A DNA stretch of 64,000 bases from Magnaporthiopsis rhizophila (lineage: Eukaryota; Ascomycota; Sordariomycetes; Magnaporthales; Magnaporthaceae): contig PYSS01000082.1 of the NCBI GenBank assembly GCA_003049465.1, positions 120,253 to 184,252 on the forward strand. Reading direction: 5' to 3'. The notes under the pieces are model-generated. The model was not told where the DNA came from. It saw only the letters and a program-made list of their open reading frames with translations, and made no database searches. A program made the position numbers and the translations under genes. Each line of letters begins with the position of its first letter. Position 1 is the first letter of the stretch. Shown here one piece after another: positions 43,181 through 54,281 of the stretch.

Positions 43181-46118
43181 GTTGCGAGGAGACTGTGTCC
43201 CAAAGCAGAGGCTCGACGGCTTTCTTCTTTGACATGTTACAAAAGAGGCCGTCGTCGAATAGGCTCTCAGTGAGCACCGGGCGGCTACGGTCCTCAGCAT
43301 ATCTGAAGCCAAGAAGATCTAGAGTTCATTGGTATATGGTCCGCCCTGAGGAGCATAAAGCAACCTTAAAGTCAGGGAAGGCACTCGCCTCAGCTAAATA
43401 CAAGCTTGTATCTCACTTCTAGCGAACCCGGACTTCCGGATCCTACTGCCTCCCAGTTTTTCGGGAGCTGCCTGAGACATCGCCTCTAAACTTCAACGCG
43501 GTGGCCGCAGAAGAATCCGGATACTTGGCTCGACGGAGACTGCGAGCCGGCGGTTTAGCGAGAACATCAGCAAAGAGCGCACATCCTGATTCGAAGAAGG
43601 ACGAGGCGACATGGTGGCCCCGGATCTTGAGTCTCGCTCAAAATAGGAAGACGCCCCTATAGATGGCACAGTTGGAGGGACCGCGCCACATGTGGTGGAT
43701 TTCTGCTGAACAGCGAAGAAAGAAGGCAAGCAACAGGAGATGCCAACCAATTACAGACCTACGTTGGTACCTACATCTGGCTAGTAGATTGCCCACCAGG
43801 GTCAGGTCCAGACAAGCCTCGCGCCATACGCAAACAGTCCCGGGACGCTGGCCTCGAGGGCGCCGAGGTCATTATAGGGCGACTGGGAAGGACGTGCATA
43901 TCAAGGCCACAGAGCCTCTCCCTGCCAAGGAACACCGGCGTTCATGCATCAAGAAACCGCTCAATAGGACTTGATGGTTACATCAGGGCCCGGCAGAAGC
44001 ACGCAATAGCCACGGAGCGTCACAGGACCACGGCTCGAGGCGAGCGAAGCGCTCTCGTGGAGACGTAAGGGTTACATGCGCGGCTCAACGAAGTCGTGAT
44101 GGAAGCAGGCGCGCGCAGAAAAAGAAGCGAGAAATGTTATCACATGCCCCTTTGGTGGTGCCGTTCCTGGGCGACTGGAAAATATGGGAGTTCCACGTTG
44201 CTGATTGGCACCGACAGGCAGCAGCCCATTTCCTCCATCGACGCCAGCCTAAGCCAGAAGCAGCAAAGCGCCAGGCACGCTGCCGTGATCGGGGCCATGA
44301 CCCACCTCATGCAGTTAAGCGCCCGCAAGCGGCGAATCACGATTGCGGGGGCCACCCCACCATCAAATAGTTGCGTGCCAATGAGCGCTTCGCTGACGTT
44401 GGGATTTTCTGGCCCGTCGGGTTGCTCGCTCGCCCACACCCAGATCTGCCTTCTCTCTGCTTTCTGCTCACCCAAACCAGCCCCGCGGGGTGCGCCATCT
44501 GCGGCCACCATGGCCGACCCATCGTGCAGACCGATGAGAACAAAGACGCGGAATCGCCAAGCGGCGTGGCCTTCATTTCCCCCACACTCTGGCGGTCTGG
44601 CCAGCGGCGAATCAGCGCTGGACTCGACTGCTGTTGGACTCGATAGTCTCTGTCCTTGCCCTCACACCGTCCGACATGATAGTTTTCTGGCTCCATATCC
44701 CGCATGATGGGCTTTTAAGCGCCCTGCTTTGTCGGTTCCATCCGGCGCCCCTTGCTGTCTATCGTTTTGGCCCCTCCGCTATTCTGGCAGCCCACCTTCT
44801 TCCTGGCCGCCACCCGTCCAGACCACCATGGACCATCGATCCAGCCTAAATCTGCGCCGAGAAACGCCACCCAGCAGCAGCAGCATGGCCCTCTCGGGGC
44901 CGTTGACAGCTGGAAGATGGCCAGATGGATGAGTCTACAGATCTTGAGCGGCAGTCGATGGCCAGTTGCTGTTTCTGGAACCGGATCGGCGCGTTGCAAC
45001 GCTGTGGTGCTAAATCTGGACTCCATGTTGCGAAAACCAGTTCTCATGAAGGCTGCAGAAAGCCATGTCGGGCGTATTCGCCCGAGAGATGGAGCGTGAT
45101 GGTTACATGGCTCTGGGTCTTTGCATGGTGGCACGACGTCTGATTGGCCAATGCCGCCGACCCGTATCTTCTCTCGGGCGGTCCAAACAAGTGGTGGTCA
45201 GCAGCCTACTGCATAGTCACAAGGACTCTGCGCCTACAGCCTGCACATCAAAAGCTCAGCACGGCAGCCCGTTGCCGGTTGACAGGCCCGATGCTGGTCA
45301 CATACGCCGCACGCAAACACCCACCTTCTGCTGCCCAAATCAGAAAGAAAGCGCCCGAGCAAAACACCCGACTGGCTAGCACACCCGTCGTCCCGCCGTT
45401 CGTGCCTCCACTTTTCCCCTTTCTTCGCTCGAACGGCGGCCTATCTTTGCCGCCCCTGCGAGAGGCGTACCTCCCAACACCCCTGTCTGCCCTGTACAAT
45501 TGCCCTGCTCTTGTCAGCAAAATGCCGTGCGACTCTCCAATATCGATCCCCCGATACCACGCTTGCGGCTTTCCTTTTTTGGGGGCGCTAGGGGCGAGAT
45601 ATACGTGATGTGATATTACCCCGTAACGGTGGGCTGGACGCATGCCCTGCCCGCTAGCACACAACTATCGAACGTGATTATCCAGCAAGACTGGCCATAC
45701 ATGGTCGGCAGAACGTAGATACATATCACCACCATCCCCTCGCCGCACTCATGTGGTTGCCAAGGTCACTTTTCCACCAACCTTTGCACTGCCTGTGTGT
45801 CCGCCTCACGTCCGGTCCCTTTCCCCTCTTTTTTCGTCCTGGCTGCTGGCTTGCTTGGTTTCTACTACACTCTTCTAATATACCATCCGCATCATAATCC
45901 GCCAACCAGAGTATCACCTTTGTGGGCATCGTTTTCTACAGAGCTCGTCTGACTCTGGAGACCATTCCCGGAACCGCATCTGGCTAGGACTTGGGATTAT
46001 TTTCTAAAATTTCCATCTTGAGCTGGGCTTCTTCTCATTCACGCACTCGTTCATACCGGACAGGGCCCAGGCTCTGCATCGATTTCCTCCCTCCAATACC
46101 CCTTTCGCGCTCGACAAG
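43181..46118. other. Long unassigned region
   Basis: About 2.9 kb without a gene I can support. The frames at 44096-44707 and 44140-44511 overlap on opposite strands and show no domain. The final ~450 bases, rich in C and T, are the probable promoter and leader of the gene at 46119. Confidence 0.45.
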
Positions 46119-47842
46119 ATGGCGCTAAAAACAAGGCTTGCAATCCTTGTTGCTGCCCTGGCTCTGCCTAGAGATGCCTTCTCTCTCCAAGTGTCGCCGA
46201 ATTCGCCCTGCGCGGCTTCCTGCTTGGACAGCCCGTCTCTCGACCAGTCAGACCCGAACTCTTCCAACACGCGCCCCTCGGGCATGTCCTGTGCCGATGC
46301 CGACTACCAGCGGAGTCCAGGTGGCAGGAAGTGGAAGTCCTGCATGACCTGCCTCGAGAAGAGCGGCTACTCTCAGGGGAGCGAGTCTGACCAGGGCTGG
46401 TATCTGTGTGAGTTGCTTCATACGCGTCTTGCCTCCAATGGCCTTCTCCCTCACGGAAGCAGCATGCTAATAAACTATAAATAGACAACATACGGTACAA
46501 CTTCAACTACTGCATTTTTGGCTACCCCAACAATACCGAGATCGGCTCGAACCCCTGCCAAACCTCGAGGGCGTGCGGAGCTCTCGCAAAAGCTCTCCAA
46601 CACGACGGCTCTGGCTCGCAGCCCAAGGGCGACTACACGTACTGCAACGCTGATGGAGGCGCCATGACAGGCGAGTTCTACGACAAGTGCCTCACCTGCA
46701 TCGGTGGCTTCAAGGAACAAGGGTTCGTGAGGAACGGATTGGTCGCGCTCGAGGCCGGCTGCCAGCAGCGCCCTGCCCCGGGCAAGACGATCGGCATATC
46801 TGGGTCCATCTTCTCACCCGACCACATCACGATCCTTAACGCGCAATCCAACGAGAAGGATGACAAGGGCTCAGGCGCCCCAACGACCACTATCGTCATC
46901 GCCGTCATCTCGGGCGTCATTGGGCTGGCCGCCGTGGCCGCCATCGTCTACATGTGCATCCGCAAGCGCCGGAACCGCAAAGAACGCGTCGGTCCGAGGC
47001 GTGGCGGTGACCATCGGCGCCAGAGCTCGCTCTCCTTTTGGTGCCCGACGCCGAGGAACCACAACCCGCTCCAGATGTTCGCCGGCCCCGGCGGTGACAG
47101 CTACGACAACGCCAACGGCGGCTCGCCGTACGCCGATGCCGCCGCACATGGTTACCGCCAGCAGCAGCAGGACCAGCAGGAGCAGAAGCCGCAGCACATC
47201 GTGTCGGTCCGCAGTGGCGCCGCCACTCCCACGCCGCCCGTCAACCTCTGGCGCACAAGCCACGCCGTCACAACGACGACAGCACCCCTGTCACCCGTGA
47301 ACGAGGACAAGAAGTCCAACCAGGGCTGGTCGCCGTCTTCGCGGCCCCGCCGAGACTGGTCCCCGAACCCCGGTCTCGGCCACAACGACACAAAGGATCA
47401 GACCGGCGGCTACGGCGCCGGCGACATGGGCCTCCACCAGCTCAAGACGTCGCTGCCCACGCCGCCCCGCAACGCCCACGCCTCGCCCCTGACGGCGTCC
47501 ACGACGACGCCCACCTCGGCCACGCAGCTGCTGTCGTACGCCCACGCGCCCTACGTCCCCGCCGACCACCCGCCCGTCGCCACCTCGCCCAAGAGCGCGC
47601 GCTTTCCCCGCCGCCAGTCGCCCGCCTCATCTCCCCAGCAGCAGTGGGGGTGGCCCGCGCCCGCCATGCCGCCCACCCAGGGAGGCCTCGCGAGGTCCGT
47701 CACTGCGTCGCCGCCGCCGCCGCCGTCCAAGAGCCCGCGCATTGGGGCGGGTGGTGGCCGCAGGGGTGGTGGGCGTGACAACGTGAGTCCCGTCGAGAGC
47801 AACGCCATCCAGACTTCGTTCCCTGGCCCGCCGAGGCGTTGA
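46119..47842 (+). CDS. Single-pass Cys-rich surface protein with Pro/Ser-rich tail
   Basis: Two exons (46119-46407, 46485-47842; GTGAGT..TAG) encode 548 residues. A signal peptide (MALKTRLAILVAALALPRDA) precedes an ectodomain with ten or more Cys (SPCAASCLD, CMTCLEKSGY, NYCIFG, NPCQTSRACGAL, DKCLTCIGGF). One membrane helix follows at about 230-254 (TTTIVIAVISGVIGLAAVAA), then a basic stop-transfer (IRKRRNRKER). The ~290-residue cytoplasmic tail is Pro/Ser/Thr/Gln-rich and likely disordered, with polyproline (SPPPPPSKSP). Similar proteins are common in Sordariomycetes, often labelled LPXTG-like; no ligand is known. Type I topology (N-terminus outside) is inferred. Confidence 0.85.
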
Positions 47843-49464
47843 GGTGTGCGTAGGGCTGTGTTTACGGTCTGCAGACTATTAACTTATGAAGCCAGTCTTT
47901 TCTTTGTGGTCAAACCCTATTGTATAACTAGCATTCTACCCTTTCTTTCTCTATCTGACATCACGCATGGTTGCTTTTCCTCCATGTTTTCGACGGTTTC
48001 CTACTGCGAGCGTTTCTGCTTTTCATATACCTCGCTTCCGCGGAGCATTTTACAAAGGGGTCGGGTCATCTAAACATGTGGTCATGGCGTGTCGGTTTCT
48101 CAGTACTGGTGTCCTCTGACGTTTTCAATGTTGGGATTGGGTGTAACATCGGGATGAAGGGAAACGAAATGTACTTGTAATAATTGCCTATAGGGCTCTC
48201 CTATAACAAAAGCAGATAAAGCGTTTCCATTATACCTCGATGATGCATCTTGATCTTTGTGAACTCTGCACTCCGTTCGTTGTGGCCTCTGACCCTGGCG
48301 CGGGTAAGGGTTATTATATGTGAGCGAGCAGCCTTCGTGCCAACCTTTTTGGATGAACACCAGAGGTTTGGGTTCGCGTACTGAAATGGACAAAGAGGCG
48401 CACCACCACGTGCAGTCGGCTTTTACAGGACACCCAGGCGTCCAAGCTGGAGCCGTAAACGGTCCCGCCACCCTCGGCCGGACGACGTCAATACCCGGAG
48501 CCGAGATGGACAGCACGGCATGTGCCACGTTTTTATAATCTTTGCCGCCGCCAAATCGCGATGCCTCGCACAGCCCACAGAGACAATATCCGGCGTCGGC
48601 AACGCAGCAGACAACAAGCCCGCGAGCAGGACTGGAGCTTCGAGTGCCGACATCGCCTCGCTGGTGCGTCTGGTACGGTCGGACGGGTGGTCCCGGGCCA
48701 TCACGACAGCGCCAATAACCCCCTCGTCGACGCGCAAGGCAGCACACGGGCTTGGATAACAGTCAAAGTAGTCTCAACCCCCGCGTCTCGACATCCGACG
48801 GGCTCGGAGACACCGCGTTCCCTGCACTGGCAGCGGCGCTCGACCCTAATGCGTGATGGCTGCAGGGTATGGAGCATATTTACACAGCGTCTCCATCAAG
48901 TCGCCTAGGGTCAGATCGCAGGGAATCAGACAGTCACGGGACGAGAGGTGTGGAGTGGACATACGCGTACAATAACATCCCCGGCCAACTCCTCTCGCCG
49001 GGCCAGGCATCGCCCCGCCAGTCAAAACATCACGTCAGACATCAGAGCCATAACGTCACGCAAGAAACGGCAAGGGTTGCCGGGCCATTTGCTGGCAGGT
49101 AGCAAACAAACGTGTCGTAGGAGGCAGAAAACGGGTTCGGCAAAGGCCCTGACCGAGTATGTCGGACTCGGGCCAGAAAAAAAAGAGGCTCTACCCTTTA
49201 TCTACCTCGAGAGAATTTCCATGCATGCATCCCTTCCTCCCTGAACGCCAAGCTAAGCCACCCACAAAAACGACGTGAGATCCGGCCCTCTTTGGGCTGT
49301 GCGATATGGTTCAAAAGGGGAGAAAAAAAAAAAAGAGGTTGATATGCTATGCCGACGTGCTGGTAGGTGATAGTTTATACATTGGTGGTGAAAACAGGGG
49401 ATAAAGCTTGCTTGGGAACGTGGTGATTTGGAATAGAGAGAAAAAAAGACGCTTTCAACCAGCC
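47843..49464. other. Convergent intergenic region
   Basis: About 1.6 kb between the surface-protein gene and SAC3. No gene is supported. Opposite-strand frames at 48100-48908 overlap and have no recognisable content. Confidence 0.45.
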
Positions 49465-52400
49465 TCAAGACCAAGGCGTCTGGCCCCTACCCAGGAGCTC
49501 GCTCTGCTCCCGGTACCAGGCCTCGCCCTCCTCCATCAGCGCCCCGGTCTCGCGCATTTCCTGGATGATGCGCTCCGTCTCGGCAAAGTCCGTCCGCTGC
49601 TTCTTGGCGCTGGACGGCGAGCCCATCTCGCCCCGCGGCTGCTGCTGCTGCTGGACGCTGGTGATCGACATGGCGTCGTCTCCGCCGTCGTCCTCCGCGA
49701 CCACCCGCTTCCGCTTGTACTGCTGCGGTGGCGGCGTGCCGTTCTCGCCGTTGAGCATGGCGCTGCGGATGCTAGACGCAGATGGCACGCGTGGTGCGTG
49801 CGTACGCCAGCTCGCGCTCCTCGTATGGGTCGCCGTGTTCTCGGCCGGGGCGGAGTGGCCTTCCTCGTTTGCACTGATCTCTCCGTTGGCGACGGGCGGT
49901 AGGCCGTAGTCTCCGAAGCCCGGAAACCGCTTGCCCTCCATCATAGGCTTGGCAATGGACTCGTGGAGGTACTGTCCATTGGGCATGTGTATCATACCCA
50001 TGGCCCTCAGTCTGAAGTGGCTCGTCTTCAGACCCACGCTTCGGGGCCGTTTTAGCCGGTCGGCTTCCTCGTTCGCGGGAGATGCAGTACGCTTGGCTAT
50101 ACCGGAGAAATTCGTAGCCCTGTTTCTAGGCGGGAGCGAACGACCTAAACTGGTTGAGCGCGATGGGGGACTACGGCTGCTGTCCTCCCTCTCGGTACTG
50201 CGATGGCGCGATTCCCTGACGCTCGACGAAAAGACGGCCATGGCACCATCTCGGACACGCGAAGCCGACCTAGACAGGCTGTCCTTCCAGTGCTTAAACA
50301 TATGGCCCTTGCCTTTCTCTTGAGTAGAGCTAGCTGAAGGGGATCGAGGACCGAGAAGCGCGTCGGCTACCGAGTCGTCATCGCGGATGTCGTCGCCTGC
50401 TGGGTTCCGTACGTGGCTGGGCTGCTGTTGTTGTAGCATCCTGAGACTCTCTGTGAAGTTGCCGGCGTCTGCCTCAAGTTGTTTGGCTCGCTTTGCCTCC
50501 TCGACTCTCTTCTTCTTGGCAGCGGCCTCCTTTTCTGCCTTCGCTTGAGCTAGCTGAGACTCTCTGAATCGTCTCATCAGGTCGCGACCCTGTGTCGCGC
50601 GACGGCCAAGGGCTTTGTTGCGGGCGATATCACGCCAGCGGTAAAAGAACTTGAGGCCGAGATTGTACCTTCTCCACTTCAGCGCGTCCTCCCATGACTT
50701 GTCGTCCTCCTCTTTCCGCTTTCTCTCTTCCTCCTCAACCAAGAACTGTGTGTACGCCTGGCGAACCAAGTGCTCAGTGTAGCTGACCGTGAACTCCTCC
50801 ATCATGCCGTTGTCACCAAGCACGAACCACTTCGTGAGCCCCTCCATCGGGTCCACCTTGGGCAGCTGGGGTGCTGGGGGTGTTGGAGGTGCTGAGGGTG
50901 ACTCGGTAGACAATCTAGACAGTGGGTCGGCAAGCTTGGGAGAGTCGATCATTGGCGGCGGCTGGGCTGGCTCTGCGTTGGTTGGGGGTGTAGAGTCTTC
51001 GGCCACAAATCCATTCTTCTGCTTAGCAGCGGCTATCTTGTCCAATAGCGACGCACCCGAGGCTGTAGCCGTACTCTGCTCCTGCTGCTTGTTGGGTTCG
51101 GTAACTGGTCCACTGGCGCTCTGGGGCATGGATGTCTGGGCCGGTGTAGAATTGGGGAATATCGAAGTAGCTGGCGGTGTAGAGTTGACTGGTCGGAGCG
51201 AAGACGGCGTAGTGCCAAGGATACCGGCCGGAGGTGCTGTCTTGATGCCGTGTCCTAGAGGTTGGGTTGGGGCCAGTGCCGCTGGAGATGCCGCATTTTT
51301 CTGTAGCGCCTGCTCGCCTGCTTTCGACGGCGTTCCCAAAGCTGCCGATGGTAGCTGTGGAGACGTAGCCGTAGCGAAAGGATTCGTCTTGGAAGCGTTG
51401 CTTGCCGCGATGCCTGACAATCCAGCACCTCCACCAGAGGGAGCACCGAAGATACTAGGCTTAGACGTAGTGGCCGTCGCCCAACCGCCCGAGGTGATAC
51501 TTCCCGTAGGGCCACCTAACGGGTTCATCCTTGGTGAAGGACTTGCCTTCGGCGCTGCAGTCCCTGCGACCGGTGGTTTGACAGAGTTCCCATGCGACGG
51601 TCCCAGAACCGATGCCTGTGGGAAGGCAGACGATGCTTGACCAAAGGCACTGGTGGTTGTGCCATGGTTCTTGGTAGGCTCGAATGGGTTCTTGAATGGC
51701 TTGTCCGCCGTCTTCTTAACCTGTGTCGTGTCTGTCTTGGCACCTATGGGTGCCGCTGGCATCTTTGCAGGGCTCTCAGGGAAGTCATCGACGAACATGC
51801 CCTCGGGACTGTCCGGATGCCTGGCCTCAACTACGTCCGACGGGGCGTCCTCCTCGAAAACGTTGTTCCGGATGACTTCTAGGAGCGGCCGGTTGCAGCG
51901 CTTCCGCTCGACAAATAGCGAGAAGACGGCATCGCTAGACACGCTTGGCAGCGGATGGTTCTTCATAACCAAGACATGGCTGCCGTCATCGGAGAACTTG
52001 AGACCTCGCTCCTTCACGAAGTCAACTGCCTCCTGCTCTGTGTCGAATCTCAAGATCTTCTGCAGGCTTGCCGGCGTGATGTCCTTGGGAGAGTCCCGGC
52101 CTCGCGAGCAGGCTTTTACAAGCTTGCGAAGGTGGACCGACCGGATTAGGGTGAAGCTCATCTCAGCCACACAAGCCATGGCGAAGGATACGGAGCGGTC
52201 TGCCACTATGTCGAAATAGGTTGTAGCCGCGCCGACGGCCAGGCTTGGGAAGTAAACGTATTCCTTTTGCGCGTGGTTCTTGAGCTTGGCCCGGAGAGGC
52301 GTCGTGTATTCCAGGCGTGCCTGGACCAGAGAGATAGCCGTCTGGACCTGGTTAGACGACCCCCAGTTCCGCGTCAACATCTCTTTTTCGATCTGCAGGA

Positions 52401-53919
52401 CGTCCGAAGTGTCGTTGGCGAAGAAGATGATCCAGTACGCGACAAACTCGGGCTCGTTCTCGCATCGGATACCTTGCTTGTGTAAATCGCCATAGGCGGC
52501 CTTGAGCGAGATCAGCGTCTTCTGGAACGCCTCACGCTCCTGCTGCGCCGAGTACTCGACGTTCGCGGCGCCTTTCCGCGCGAGGAGATGGTGCGAGACG
52601 GCATGGAAGCGCGCAATGGTTTCAAGAACGTTAACCATGCGCAAGCTTTCCTCAGGCAGCATCCTGCTCTGGAAGGTGAAGTCACGCCGGATGGCTCGGA
52701 GACGATCCCATAGGAACGCATGGCGGTCTCGTAGGTTGTGCTCTCCTTGGAGCACTTGGTCGAGCAGGTATGCTGTCGTTCGCTCGAGCGCGCCAATGGT
52801 GCGGACCTCGTTAGGTAGGACCGACGACTCGCCGGCAGAGGAGCGGGCATGGCGCTTGACGAACATGTCCCTAACAGCCCATGGCGTGCCGTCCGGGCCC
52901 TCTGCTCGTTCCTCAATCAGGGCGAGGTTCTCCGCGACTCTAGTGACTACCTCGTAGACTGGGCACATGTCCTCGCACGTGCCTCGGAAGTCGATAGCAT
53001 CCTCAATGCGGATTTGCTTGTCCTTGATATCGATCAAGCCGCCCCTCTCCAGTGACGCCCGGACTTTGTTCTGGTGGCTCTCCAGGTGTTTCTGTCTGAA
53101 GGCAATAGCCTGTGGGCGTTTCTTAGGGTCGAAGAAATCAGCCGGAAGGATCAGATCCGGTACCCCGTCCTTCTTGAGCTGGTTCTTGACTGCTGTTGCA
53201 TACTCCTCCTGGGTCGCGATTGGAGCCGCCGCAGTGAACCTGGCGCTGCTTCCCTGCTTGGATTTTGCCGAGGCGGGTCCGGCCTGGGCATCGCTGAGCT
53301 TCTGGAAAGGGTTCTGGAGCGACGAGTTCCTGAGATGGTTGCCGGTGCCGAGCGGAGCATCTGACGGATTGTCCTTAGTGATCTTGGCTTCGCCATTGGC
53401 ACCCTTTGTGACGAAGGTGCCACTCTTGGCCAAGGATTCTGCCAGGCCGGGCTTCCTGTTTCGCTGCGTGCTATCCCGGTTCATCTTGTCGCGCTGTAGG
53501 GTGTGTGTGTTGAACGGGTTTGGTGCGCCTCCAAACCCCGCGTGTCTGGAGTTAGCGGGTGCTGGAGGTTGTCCAAACGGACTCGGAACGTATGCGCCGC
53601 CTGCGATATTAGGTTGTGTCGTGTTGTTGGAGAAGGGTGAGTTTTGTGAGGGCGCGCCAAATCCATTCGAGTTGCTAAAGGTCGCCGTTGTGGGCTGCTG
53701 GCTGCCGAAGGGATTAGAGGACGGGGCCCCAAAAGGTGTCGCCACGGGCGGTTGGCTACCGAAGGGCGTCGAGGGCCGAGATCCGAAAGGCGTCGACGTG
53801 GTAGGGGTACCAAAGGGATTCTTGGCGAATGGGTTCGCGGCCGGGTTTGGAGATGGACTCCCTGCGCGATCTTGCATCAGTATATTCGCCTTCTTCTGAG
53901 AGTTGAACCGCCGCCCCAT
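49465..53919 (-). CDS. SAC3: SAC3/GANP-family mRNA export factor (TREX-2 scaffold)
   Basis: One uninterrupted exon encodes 1484 residues. Sac3 is the scaffold of TREX-2, which tethers transcribed genes to the nuclear pore and helps mRNA export. Residues ~15-160 hold FG-type repeats (NPFGTP, STPFGSRP, NPFGSQQP) that bind nucleoporins and Mex67-type receptors. The SAC3/GANP PCI-type domain follows at about 300-560, with the hallmark GTCEDMCPVYEV and later TIARFHAVSHHLL. The CID region that wraps Sus1 and Cdc31 is near 1040-1100 (WRRYNLGLKFFYRWRDIARN). The Lys/Glu/Ala-rich helix after it is a likely coiled coil. Ser/Pro-rich segments separate the parts. The ATG at 53919 begins MGRRFNSQKKANILMQ. 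Confidence 0.95.
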   Translation of the reverse strand: MGRRFNSQKKANILMQDRAGSPSPNPAANPFAKNPFGTPTTSTPFGSRPSTPFGSQPPVATPFGAPSSNPFGSQQPTTATFSNSNGFGAPSQNSPFSNNTTQPNIAGGAYVPSPFGQPPAPANSRHAGFGGAPNPFNTHTLQRDKMNRDSTQRNRKPGLAESLAKSGTFVTKGANGEAKITKDNPSDAPLGTGNHLRNSSLQNPFQKLSDAQAGPASAKSKQGSSARFTAAAPIATQEEYATAVKNQLKKDGVPDLILPADFFDPKKRPQAIAFRQKHLESHQNKVRASLERGGLIDIKDKQIRIEDAIDFRGTCEDMCPVYEVVTRVAENLALIEERAEGPDGTPWAVRDMFVKRHARSSAGESSVLPNEVRTIGALERTTAYLLDQVLQGEHNLRDRHAFLWDRLRAIRRDFTFQSRMLPEESLRMVNVLETIARFHAVSHHLLARKGAANVEYSAQQEREAFQKTLISLKAAYGDLHKQGIRCENEPEFVAYWIIFFANDTSDVLQIEKEMLTRNWGSSNQVQTAISLVQARLEYTTPLRAKLKNHAQKEYVYFPSLAVGAATTYFDIVADRSVSFAMACVAEMSFTLIRSVHLRKLVKACSRGRDSPKDITPASLQKILRFDTEQEAVDFVKERGLKFSDDGSHVLVMKNHPLPSVSSDAVFSLFVERKRCNRPLLEVIRNNVFEEDAPSDVVEARHPDSPEGMFVDDFPESPAKMPAAPIGAKTDTTQVKKTADKPFKNPFEPTKNHGTTTSAFGQASSAFPQASVLGPSHGNSVKPPVAGTAAPKASPSPRMNPLGGPTGSITSGGWATATTSKPSIFGAPSGGGAGLSGIAASNASKTNPFATATSPQLPSAALGTPSKAGEQALQKNAASPAALAPTQPLGHGIKTAPPAGILGTTPSSLRPVNSTPPATSIFPNSTPAQTSMPQSASGPVTEPNKQQEQSTATASGASLLDKIAAAKQKNGFVAEDSTPPTNAEPAQPPPMIDSPKLADPLSRLSTESPSAPPTPPAPQLPKVDPMEGLTKWFVLGDNGMMEEFTVSYTEHLVRQAYTQFLVEEEERKRKEEDDKSWEDALKWRRYNLGLKFFYRWRDIARNKALGRRATQGRDLMRRFRESQLAQAKAEKEAAAKKKRVEEAKRAKQLEADAGNFTESLRMLQQQQPSHVRNPAGDDIRDDDSVADALLGPRSPSASSTQEKGKGHMFKHWKDSLSRSASRVRDGAMAVFSSSVRESRHRSTEREDSSRSPPSRSTSLGRSLPPRNRATNFSGIAKRTASPANEEADRLKRPRSVGLKTSHFRLRAMGMIHMPNGQYLHESIAKPMMEGKRFPGFGDYGLPPVANGEISANEEGHSAPAENTATHTRSASWRTHAPRVPSASSIRSAMLNGENGTPPPQQYKRKRVVAEDDGGDDAMSITSVQQQQQPRGEMGSPSSAKKQRTDFAETERIIQEMRETGALMEEGEAWYREQSELLGRGQTPWS

Positions 53920-54077
53920 TGTGCCTTTGTTCCCTGCTTTCGGGGTGATTGTGAAGAAGCCCCGGTGTGCGCCACTGAGTGAGTGCCTTGGCAGTCTTTG
54001 TTTATCGAATCCAGTATTCGGGCGGGTGACCCATGAACCAGAAGGAAAACTTGACCGCGTCGGACTCCTCCAGTGGA

Positions 54078-54281
54078 CTACGACCAGTCGCGTTCCTCCA
54101 AGCTCACCCCAAGAGCGCGGAGGCGGGATAGCTCCTCGGCGCGGTCGTTGGCTTTGCGCCTAGCTCGCTGGCGGGCTAGGCGCTCAGCGTGGTCTCGGAC
54201 TTCGGCGTCGGTGCAGTCGAGTTCTTCGTATTCGCGCTCTTCGAGGATAGGGAATGTTTGGCGCAACTATGGTCTTGCCAT
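54078..54281 (-). CDS. Small charged helical protein, 5' end unclear
   Basis: A frame of about 60 codons ends RALGVSLEERDWS at 54078 and is strongly helical and charged (DAEVRDHAERLARQRARRKA). It begins after an in-frame TAG: the ATG at 54281 reads MARP-stop, then LRQTFPILEEREYEELD. Either a C-to-T change made the TAG, or CCATAG is a splice acceptor and the true first exon lies upstream (an open frame at 54267-54476 ends in the same place). It is divergent from nothing and lies just upstream of SAC3 on the same strand. I do not recognise the family. Confidence 0.45.

Noticed and set aside
43181..46118. tRNA or 5S rRNA genes in the gene-poor stretch
   Set aside because: I looked for the conserved T-loop GGTTCGAATCC-type motif and 5S-like sequence and found none convincing here or elsewhere in the window.
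15287..54281. TAG read as an amino acid genome-wide
   Set aside because: Several in-frame TAGs tempted this idea, but RF1, TrpRS and the fasciclin gene end at TAG exactly where the family ends, so TAG is a normal stop.
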